A stretch of 5,020 bases of DNA from Myxococcales bacterium. Its GTDB lineage: Bacteria; Myxococcota; Bradymonadia; UBA7976; UBA1532. Below, piece by piece: positions 1 to 5,020 of the stretch (its first letter is position 1; each line of letters begins with the position of its first letter). A program made the translations under genes and the position numbers. The notes beneath the pieces are model-generated. The model was not told the origin of the DNA and made no database searches. It was given only the letters and a program-made list of their open reading frames with translations. The stretch is taken from the NCBI GenBank assembly GCA_020430675.1, contig JAGQJJ010000370.1, positions 1 to 5,020 of the forward strand, written 5' to 3'.

Positions 1-1405
1 CCTCGGCCGAGCGTGTCGGCGCCGCGGGGGTAGGCTTCGGGACGGTTGGCGCCGGCTGCGAGCGAACCATCCGGTTGACGAGCTCGTTGAGGTCGACTCG
101 AACGAGACCCGTCTCGGCGGGCATCTCCGGCGCTCGGGCCTTCGGCGCGGCCGGCATTGCGGCCGGCGGCGTTGGGGCCGAGGCCGCCTTCGTCTTGCCC
201 GGTGTGGCCGTGCTGGTGGTCGCCGAGCGACCCGCACCGCGACGGGCCCGCTCGGCGGACGCCGCCTGCTGATCGGCGACCATCTCGGCCTGGTCCACCG
301 CTTCCTTGGCGTTCTCCAGCCGCTTGATGACGCCGGTGGTGAGGCCTTCGACGTCGCGTTCTTTGAAGCGGTCCGGCAGGGCTGCCAGCTCGCCGCGGAT
401 GTACCCGCGCAAATGCGCCAGCTTCTTGGCATCGCGGGTCCACGAGCGGTTGAAGGTCAGATAGCTTTTCAGGCCACTGAGCAACCCCCGGACTTCATAT
501 CGCACCGCCTCGGCTACCCGCCCGGTCAGCTTCTTGCGTTCGATCGCCCACTCGAAGAGTTCGGTGATGCTCGCCTCGGCGTACTCGACGATGTCGAACC
601 CCACCTGCCGAATCTTGATGCCTGCCGGCTCGGTCTGGCCGTGCTCGGCGGAGGGCTCCGCAGGCGCCGATGCCGCCATCTCGGCGAGCGCGCCCCGATC
701 CGCCGGCGCCAGCGGCGCAGGCTTCGGGACGGTCGGCGGCGAGCTCGGGTGTGCCTTGCGCCCTCGTGGGCTCGCCGCTGGCGCGGCCGGCTTCGCCTCC
801 CGGGCGAGGCGCTCGCGCTTCGGGACGGTCGCCAGGGTTTCGAACGCGCAGCTCGGCACCGCCCGCTCGGTCTTGCGGTACTGGTCCTCGCCCAGCGGCT
901 CGACCGCGCCGCTGGCCACCATCTGCCGCAGCATCCGCCGCGCGCGCCAAGCGTCGCGGTAGCAGGCCGATTGCTGCACGTCGGCGACGGTCAGCTCGTC
1001 GGGCACTCGGCCGAGGACCTCGCGCTGCCGCACCGAGGGCCCCGGCTCGCTCGGGTTGCGCCGCGGCCCGGTGACCAACTCGGCCAAGGCGCGCATCGGG
1101 CCGCGGAACACCTCGCCCGCCGCGTGGCTGACCGCCACCTTCGCGCGCCGCAAGGGCCCCGATCGGCCGACCGCGACCCGGTAGCCCGCCTCGCGCAGCC
1201 GGAATTCGAGCGGCGCGTCCTGCAACGGCTCGGTGGCCACCGCGACCAGCCGCAACAGCGCGTGCTCGTCGCGCTGCCGCCCGCTGATGAACTCCTCGAC
1301 GGTGTCCTCGGCGCCGATCGGCAGCCGCGCCCCCGCCGCCCGGGCCTGGGCGAGCAACGGCCGCAGCCACCGGGCGATGGCCGCCCGGGCCTGATAGGCG
1401 CTCAT
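1..1405 (-). CDS. Unrecognised multi-domain protein with winged-helix-like segment and Pro/Ala-rich linkers (3' end outside window)
   Basis: A frame open from the ATG at 1405 to the window edge gives 468 residues without a stop. The start is fixed by an ATGA overlap with the stop of the gene before it; a GCGGGG about nine bases upstream is a modest ribosome site. Residues 1-130 look helical and basic. Residues about 137-180 resemble a winged helix: helix TVADVQQSAC, then DAWRARRMLRQMVASG, then a wing-like AVEPLGEDQYRKTE. Residues 190-262 are a Pro/Ala/Ser-rich linker, 263-385 a helical, partly coiled-coil domain (VGFDIVEYAEASITELFEWA onward), and 386-430 a second Pro/Ala linker. A short conserved-looking segment TGLVRVDLNELVNRMV (432-447) precedes another Pro-rich stretch. 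TVPK occurs three times in the linkers. There is no signal peptide or membrane segment, so it is probably cytoplasmic. DNA binding is an inference from the wing-like segment only. I do not recognise the family. Confidence 0.8.
   Translation of the reverse strand, partial: MSAYQARAAIARWLRPLLAQARAAGARLPIGAEDTVEEFISGRQRDEHALLRLVAVATEPLQDAPLEFRLREAGYRVAVGRSGPLRRAKVAVSHAAGEVFRGPMRALAELVTGPRRNPSEPGPSVRQREVLGRVPDELTVADVQQSACYRDAWRARRMLRQMVASGAVEPLGEDQYRKTERAVPSCAFETLATVPKRERLAREAKPAAPAASPRGRKAHPSSPPTVPKPAPLAPADRGALAEMAASAPAEPSAEHGQTEPAGIKIRQVGFDIVEYAEASITELFEWAIERKKLTGRVAEAVRYEVRGLLSGLKSYLTFNRSWTRDAKKLAHLRGYIRGELAALPDRFKERDVEGLTTGVIKRLENAKEAVDQAEMVADQQAASAERARRGAGRSATTSTATPGKTKAASAPTPPAAMPAAPKARAPEMPAETGLVRVDLNELVNRMVRSQPAPTVPKPTPAAPTRSAE
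33..50 (-). repeat. Linker repeat copy 2 (TVPKP)
   Basis: This 18-base stretch matches 720-737 with one mismatch and encodes the Pro-linker PTVPKP at residues 453-458 of the long unrecognised protein, about 690 bases from the first copy. Confidence 0.7.
720..737 (-). repeat. Linker repeat copy 1 (TVPKP)
   Basis: This stretch encodes PTVPKP at residues 224-229. A shorter 13-base perfect copy (GCTTCGGGACGGT on the plus strand) lies at 817-829 and encodes TVPK at 193-196. All copies sit in Pro/Ala-rich linkers in the same reading frame. Confidence 0.7.
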
Positions 1406-1902
1406 CCCTCGATGCCCCGCCACGAGACGAAGTACCGGCTGCGGTCGCGCCGGATGATGGCGTGCCCGTTCTTGTCGGCCACCAACTGCGGCTTCGCGCC
1501 CTCGAACTCGTGGCGCCAGTCGGCGTCTTCGCCGGCCTTGTTCGTCCGGTAGGTCACCGCGACGATGCGCGCCGGCCGCCAGTTCGGGTACAGCGCCACG
1601 CCGCCCGCGCTCAGCAGCCAGAGCCCCTTGCCCTGCTGATCGGTCGCCAGCGAGACGCGCGCTTCCTCGCCGAAGAACCGCGTCCGGTCGAGCAGCACCC
1701 GACGCGGACCCACCTCGCCCTTGCGCTCGATCTCGAACTGCACGAGCTGCCCGATCTCGGTCAGCACCTCGGGCGCGCCCGCCGGCCGCAGCAGCGTCAG
1801 CATGCGGTCGACCGGCGTGCCCCAATGCAGGCGCCAGTACCAGTCCTTGGCCTGCTCGATGTCAAAGGGCGGCACGCCCGCCAGCTCGGCCGGCGACTTC
1901 AT
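1402..1902 (-). CDS. Small soluble beta-rich protein, family not recognised
   Basis: This 166-residue protein starts at ATG 1902, which overlaps the previous gene's TGA as ATGA, and has a strong GGGAGG ribosome site seven bases upstream. The same frame stays open for hundreds of bases further up, but that extension is an Arg/Gly-rich shadow of the preceding gene. The N-terminal half is mixed helical with several Trp (DWYWRLHWGTPVDRML). The C-terminal half alternates hydrophobic and charged residues as in beta strands: GLWLLSAGGVALYPNW, then ARIVAVTYRT, DWRHEFE, and an ending with HAIIRRDRSRYFVSWRGIEG. No signal peptide or membrane helix is visible, so it is probably cytoplasmic or bound to its membrane-protein neighbour. 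It overlaps both neighbours by four bases and is therefore likely made in step with them. I do not recognise a family and assign no function. Confidence 0.85.
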   Translation of the reverse strand: MKSPAELAGVPPFDIEQAKDWYWRLHWGTPVDRMLTLLRPAGAPEVLTEIGQLVQFEIERKGEVGPRRVLLDRTRFFGEEARVSLATDQQGKGLWLLSAGGVALYPNWRPARIVAVTYRTNKAGEDADWRHEFEGAKPQLVADKNGHAIIRRDRSRYFVSWRGIEG

Positions 1903-2660
1903 GACAGCGCCTCCCGCTTGCGAAGGGCGCCCTCGATGCGCGGCCAGTTCTTCCACGCCAGGTACCCGGCCCCGCCGACCACCAACGCGCCCAAGGCCCA
2001 CTTGGCGATCTGCGCCCAGGTCTTGTCCTTCGCCGCCCGATCGGCGTCCGCCTCGGCGGCCGTCTGCCAGACCTTCGTCAGATCGCCCGCCGCCTTGACG
2101 CCGGCGGCGCGTACAGCCGGGTCCGACGACTCGGTCATCCGGCGCGCCTCGCGGAGCTGCTCGGTCCGGACCTCTTCGGCGCGCGTCTCCATCGAGGTGA
2201 TGAAGTACGTGATCGCCGCCGCGGCGCCGGCGATCAGCGCGACGACCGGCACGAGCGGCAGCGCCCCCAGCGCCCGCTTCCGCTCGTCGACCGCGGCGTC
2301 CCGGTCGAGCGCCTTGAGGCCGCCCAGGTAGTTGTCGATGACGAAGTAGATCTTGTCCTGCACGGTGCGAATGCGCCTCTTGGCCTCTTCCGCCTCGCGC
2401 TTGTGCACCGCGTTGCCGACGAACTCGGCGAAGCGGCGGACGCCCTCCCACTTCACCGCCAAGCGCCCGAGGTCTTGAATCCAGCCATGGGCGGACCGGC
2501 GCCACTCGGTCTGGATGTCCTCCAGGCCGCTCAGCGCCACCGAACGCGCCCCATCGGCCAGCGCCGCGGCGAGCGGACGGGCAACGACCACGCCGGGGCC
2601 GACCTCCAGCTCGACCTCGACGCCCTTGGCGCCGCGGCGGAAGCCCACGACGCGCATCAC
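1899..2660 (-). CDS. Two-helix membrane protein with long charged helical regions, family not recognised
   Basis: The frame gives 253 residues from GTG 2660, or 252 from the adjacent ATG 2657; two TGA codons at 2684-2679 block any longer start. No clear ribosome site is visible, only a GGCGGGCGGC stretch. Residues 1-40 alternate as strands (GVEVELEVGPGVVVARPL). Residues 45-128 are helical with many charges and Trp. A first membrane helix lies at about 131-154 (LPLVPVVALIAGAAAAITYF) and a second at about 218-236 (WALGALVVGGAGYLAW), separated by a 60-residue charged helix. The Arg/Lys clusters before helix 1 (ERKR) and after helix 2 (RIEGALRKRE) favour both ends inside and the connecting helix outside the membrane. 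The stop overlaps the next gene's ATG. It is the first gene of the coupled trio and may be its membrane anchor, which is inference. A phage or plasmid membrane protein is an alternative I cannot exclude. Confidence 0.8.
   Translation of the reverse strand: MMRVVGFRRGAKGVEVELEVGPGVVVARPLAAALADGARSVALSGLEDIQTEWRRSAHGWIQDLGRLAVKWEGVRRFAEFVGNAVHKREAEEAKRRIRTVQDKIYFVIDNYLGGLKALDRDAAVDERKRALGALPLVPVVALIAGAAAAITYFITSMETRAEEVRTEQLREARRMTESSDPAVRAAGVKAAGDLTKVWQTAAEADADRAAKDKTWAQIAKWALGALVVGGAGYLAWKNWPRIEGALRKREALS
1910..1915 (-). promoter_or_regulatory. Ribosome binding site of the 166-residue protein
   Basis: GGGAGG on the minus strand lies seven bases before ATG 1902. It sits inside the end of the preceding gene and decides the start at 1902 against the long upstream extension of the same frame. 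Confidence 0.75.
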
Positions 2661-2695
2661 GCCGCCCGCCGCGCCGGCTCATCACGGCGAAGCCG

Positions 2696-2767
2696 CCCAC
2701 GGCGAGGCCCCCGCGCCCGCCCACGGTGAGGCCCCCGCGCCCGCCCATGGTGAAGCGCCCGCGCCCG
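2696..2767. repeat. Three 24-base tandem repeats in the only intergenic gap
   Basis: Units run 2696-2719, 2720-2743 and 2744-2767; on the plus strand each starts CCCACGG or CCCATGG and ends GCGCCCG. Units 1 and 2 differ at one base, unit 3 differs from unit 1 at four. A degenerate partial copy lies at 2681-2695. The varying columns are 5, 8, 11 and 14 of the unit, all in one codon phase. Read on the plus strand the unit spells HGEAPAPA and every difference is silent. Read on the minus strand in the phase of the following gene it spells ASPWAGAG-like repeats, again with silent differences, but that reading has no start codon and ends in TGATGA. The rest of the 139-base gap (2661-2799) shows no promoter-like boxes and no terminator with a T tract. 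Confidence 0.85.
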
Positions 2768-2799
2768 CGCCCGCGCACTGACCCGCCGCTTCGAGCGCG

Positions 2800-3432
2800 T
2801 CAGAAGCCGCCTTCTCGCCGCTGCAACCGCTCCCGGCGCGCCTGCGCCGTGGTGAACAGGTTCCCGGTCATCGCATCGAGCGTCGACGTCAGCTCATCGA
2901 TGCGCAGCTCCTTCGAGATGCGCGTCGCCGCGTCATCGGGCGGGTTGAGGATGAGGTCGATCTGCAAGCGCCGCCGCGTGTAGTACAGGCGGGTGACCTC
3001 CTTGAGCACGCCTTCCTGCAGCACCGCCAGCGAGCCCACGTCGAGCACCTCGGCGTTGAAGACCAGCAGCGGCAGGTTCCAGCGCAGCGCGACCTGCACC
3101 TCCTGCACCTCACCGGTCACGTCGTCGAACAGGAACGGCAGATCGTCGACCGTCAGGTTCGTGGTATCAACGTCGAGGCGGCTCTTGTTGAGCCGGCCGC
3201 GCGCTTCGAGCTGCGGCATCAGCCCCTTCCACTGCGCGCGGCTGCGCATGCCCTCGACGTCTTCGGCGCCGACGTTGAAAAACTTGAGCGCCGCCGACTG
3301 CGCCTGCTGCACGGTCGGCTCCTCTTTGAGCAGGTCGATCTGCCGCTGAATATTGGCCGGAAACTCCCGCTGCGCGGCCGCGGGGCCGGCGCAGAGGGCC
3401 ACGGCGAGCCCGATCAAGAGGGTGCAACGCAT
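2800..3432 (-). CDS. Exported protein made of a stand-alone TolC-like half-repeat domain
   Basis: The 210-residue product starts at ATG 3432 behind a GAGGA ribosome site, 14 bases after the stop of the upstream gene, so the two are probably co-transcribed. Residues 1-20 are a signal peptide (MRCTLLIGLAVALCAGPAAA) with an AAA/Q cleavage site; the Cys at 14 has Leu before it and does not form a lipobox. The mature part reads as helix (25-75, ending RSRAQWKGLMPQLEARGRL), a loop, a strand pair around EVQVALRWNLPLLVF (111-125), then a long helix with RRRL at 153 and RIDELTSTLDAMTGNLF at 177-193. This order and the GLMPQ and W-x-L-x-x-L-V-F elements recall one half of an outer membrane efflux (TolC) repeat, with shorter helices. 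The neighbour's C-terminus is a paralogue. A periplasmic or outer-membrane location follows from the signal peptide. The TolC link is by pattern only and its role is unknown. Confidence 0.85.
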   Translation of the reverse strand: MRCTLLIGLAVALCAGPAAAQREFPANIQRQIDLLKEEPTVQQAQSAALKFFNVGAEDVEGMRSRAQWKGLMPQLEARGRLNKSRLDVDTTNLTVDDLPFLFDDVTGEVQEVQVALRWNLPLLVFNAEVLDVGSLAVLQEGVLKEVTRLYYTRRRLQIDLILNPPDDAATRISKELRIDELTSTLDAMTGNLFTTAQARRERLQRREGGF

Positions 3433-3438
3433 GGGGCG

Positions 3439-3443
3439 TCCTC
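3439..3443 (-). promoter_or_regulatory. Ribosome binding site of the signal-peptide protein
   Basis: GAGGA on the minus strand lies six bases before ATG 3432, in the 14-base gap after the TAA stop of the upstream gene. It supports the start that gives a complete signal peptide. Confidence 0.75.
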
Positions 3444-3446
3444 GCT

Positions 3447-5020
3447 TTACAACGCTGGCGCCGGCGGAAACAACCCGCCGGTCAGCGTGTTGAGATGGGC
3501 GGTCAGCTCTTCGATGCGCAGTCCGCGCAACAACGCCATGCGGGCGTCATCGTCGCTGAGCGCCGCTTCGAGCAGCAGCCGCCGTCGTTCCTGAAACAGA
3601 TTGATCACCGTCGAACGCAGATTGCGCTCGGCGTCGAGGTTGGTGCGGCCCACCCGGGCGATCGGGGCCTCGGCGCGCTGAAAGACAAGGCCCTGCAGGT
3701 CCCATTGCGCCGTCGCGGCCCAGGAAAACGTGCCGCTGCGCGGGTCACGGAGGCGCGGCTCGTCGGGCATGACGTCGTTGGTGAAGTCGCGGTCGGGCGA
3801 GTATGGCATCCACGCGACGCCGGTGCTGATCTGCGGGAGCAGCCCGGCAAAGCGCGCCCGAGCACGCCGCGCCGCCAACTCGGGGCGATAGAGGCCCGCT
3901 CGGCGGAGCGCGACCCGCAGAATCTCTTCGATCGGCGGCTCCTCCGCAAAGCGCGCCTGCAACGCGTCGACCTGAGCGCGCGCGACGCGGCGGCGAGCCG
4001 TGCGCGAAAGCGGCCCCACGCGCAGCACCTCGGCCTCGGTGAGCACCATCACCGTCTCCGGCGCTCCCCGCGCAAACATCGCGTAGGCGATCTTCCACTG
4101 ACCGGGCCCGAACCACCCGATTTGCCAGTGTTTCCCGTCATCTCGCGTCTCCCAGACGTCGGTGTCGGTCACCGCGATGAGGTGCCCGGGGGTGTCATCG
4201 GTCGACAGACAGCGCACATTGGTGCCCACGAAGAGCAACCCACCGGCGCGATCGAACTCGGCCTTCTCACCGTCGCGCACCATGAGGCCGTCGGCGGTGG
4301 CCAGCCAGATGCGTTCAGGGCGGTGCGGGTCGACCATGACCTGTCGCACCAGGCTCAGGGGCGGCCAGGGGTTGAGGAAGGCGATGCTGAAGTTGAGGCC
4401 GCCATCGGTCGAACGCAGCAGGCCCCAAGTCGCGCCGACGTACAGGACCTCGGGCCGCGCCGGGTCGATGTCGATCCAGCGCACGTCGCTGGTGACGATG
4501 AACGGATGCTCGATGCGGTCGAACGTCTCGCCGCCGTCGCGCGAGACGTGCATGCCGCGCCCGGTGCCTACGAACAGCCGGGTGGGATCCTTGGGGTCGC
4601 GGGCGATGTGGTTGATGATCCGCTCCGGCGGCGTCGGCCCCGTCAACACCAGCGGCCAGGTCGCACCGCCATCGCGCGAGCGCAGCAGGCCATCGGCGGT
4701 GGCGGCGAGCACGTCATCCGGCTCGACCGGGTTGACGTCGAAGAACCACACCGCCGTCGCCGCCGCCGCACGCAGGGCCAGCGTCTGTTGCAGGTTGATG
4801 CCGATGCCCCACCCGCGCTTGCGCCGCACCTGCACCGCCAACCGCGGGGCGCGGGCGCGAATGCCGACCCCCAGATCGCTGCCGCTGCCACCGTCGCCAC
4901 CATCGAAGTCTTCATCTGCGGACGTCAGGCTGTCATCAAAGAGCCGCCGGCCCTCGCTGCTCGCCGAAGAGCGCTTCGTGGACTCATAGCCGGTCAGCGC
5001 ACCGACCAGCGCGTCGCCGG
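3447..5020 (-). CDS. Asp-box beta-propeller fused to a TolC-like half-repeat domain (5' end outside window)
   Basis: The frame is open from the window edge to the TAA at 3449-3447, giving 523 visible residues. A TTG at 4841 is the first start-like codon, but 59 in-frame residues precede it without a stop, so the true start, and probably a signal peptide, lies outside. Visible residues 23-48 form an acidic Gly/Asp/Ser-rich linker (DEDFDGGDGGSGSD). A beta-propeller spans about 85-335: Asp-boxes SRDGGATW, SRDGGETF, STDGGLNF and TRDDGKHW have their Asp at 116, 161, 205 and 293, with a degenerate box at 249, and N/D-P-x-x-P motifs precede the first four. Such propellers are typical of sortilin/BNR/Ycf48-like proteins and usually bind ligands or help assembly. 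The C-terminal domain (about 346-517) is paralogous to the next gene's product: FAGLLPQIS, WDLQGLVF, RRRL, RIEELTAHLNTLTGGLF. Probably exported and a partner of that protein; its function is not known. Confidence 0.85.
   Translation of the reverse strand, partial: GDALVGALTGYESTKRSSASSEGRRLFDDSLTSADEDFDGGDGGSGSDLGVGIRARAPRLAVQVRRKRGWGIGINLQQTLALRAAAATAVWFFDVNPVEPDDVLAATADGLLRSRDGGATWPLVLTGPTPPERIINHIARDPKDPTRLFVGTGRGMHVSRDGGETFDRIEHPFIVTSDVRWIDIDPARPEVLYVGATWGLLRSTDGGLNFSIAFLNPWPPLSLVRQVMVDPHRPERIWLATADGLMVRDGEKAEFDRAGGLLFVGTNVRCLSTDDTPGHLIAVTDTDVWETRDDGKHWQIGWFGPGQWKIAYAMFARGAPETVMVLTEAEVLRVGPLSRTARRRVARAQVDALQARFAEEPPIEEILRVALRRAGLYRPELAARRARARFAGLLPQISTGVAWMPYSPDRDFTNDVMPDEPRLRDPRSGTFSWAATAQWDLQGLVFQRAEAPIARVGRTNLDAERNLRSTVINLFQERRRLLLEAALSDDDARMALLRGLRIEELTAHLNTLTGGLFPPAPAL

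Noticed and set aside
142..172. GGCCGGC copies around 148-168 as an operator-like palindrome
   Set aside because: They encode a Pro/Ala-rich linker in a GC-rich gene, where such short GC palindromes are expected by chance.
495..1370. A 291-residue minus-strand frame inside the long gene
   Set aside because: It is an Arg/Ala/Gly-rich alternative frame; the frame from ATG 1405 has balanced composition, is open to the window edge and starts in an ATGA overlap.
413..1552. A 379-residue plus-strand open frame
   Set aside because: It lies opposite two minus-strand genes with ATGA-linked starts, is rich in Arg, Pro and Gly without domain-like patterns, and is best explained as a GC-rich shadow.
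1903..2778. Long 5' extension of the 166-residue gene in the same frame
   Set aside because: The extension is a low-complexity Arg/Gly-rich translation of the membrane-protein gene in the wrong frame; the ATGA overlap and GGGAGG site place the start at 1902.
2515..2781. An 88-residue plus-strand frame ending in HGEAPAPA repeats
   Set aside because: Its first two thirds are antisense to the membrane-protein gene and look like a shadow, and no ribosome site was evident. Only the repeat part is kept, as a finding.
2785..2799. Short inverted repeat CGCT-TCG-AGCG just after the stop at 2800 as a terminator
   Set aside because: The stem is only four base pairs and no T tract follows on the minus strand.
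4162..4989. A 275-residue plus-strand open frame
   Set aside because: It is Ser/Arg/Pro-rich and antisense to the propeller, whose regular Asp-boxes show the minus strand is the coding one.

Overview
The window is a GC-rich bacterial fragment with five genes, all read on the minus strand, so transcription runs from position 5020 towards position 1. Both end genes are cut by the window edges. High GC, strong G/C preference at third codon positions, a Gram-negative-type signal peptide and a TolC-like secreted domain suggest a high-GC Gram-negative bacterium. Myxococcota or a related deltaproteobacterial lineage is a guess; no marker gene is present to settle it.

First module (5020 to 2800): two adjacent envelope genes 14 bases apart. 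The upstream gene (5020..3447, 5' end outside the window) carries an acidic Gly/Asp-rich linker, then an Asp-box (BNR/sortilin-like) beta-propeller with a clean 44-45 residue period, then a C-terminal helical domain. The downstream gene (3432..2800) has a signal peptide followed by a stand-alone copy of that C-terminal domain. The two copies are clearly paralogous and have the layout of half a TolC (outer membrane efflux protein) repeat: helix, strand, loop, strand, helix. The likely picture is a pair of exported, outer-membrane- or periplasm-associated proteins that work together, one with a propeller and one without.

Between the modules lies a 139-base gap (2661..2799), the only real intergenic space. 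It holds three 24-base tandem repeats and no recognisable promoter or terminator.

Second module (2660 to 1): three genes joined by two ATGA stop-start overlaps, so they are very probably translated together: a two-helix membrane protein, a small soluble beta-rich protein, and a long multi-domain protein with a winged-helix-like segment and Pro/Ala-rich linkers that runs off the left edge. I recognise no family for any of the three. Their tight coupling makes them the best candidate for an undescribed system, though their function cannot be read from the sequence. No tRNA, rRNA, CRISPR array, insertion sequence or attachment site was seen.
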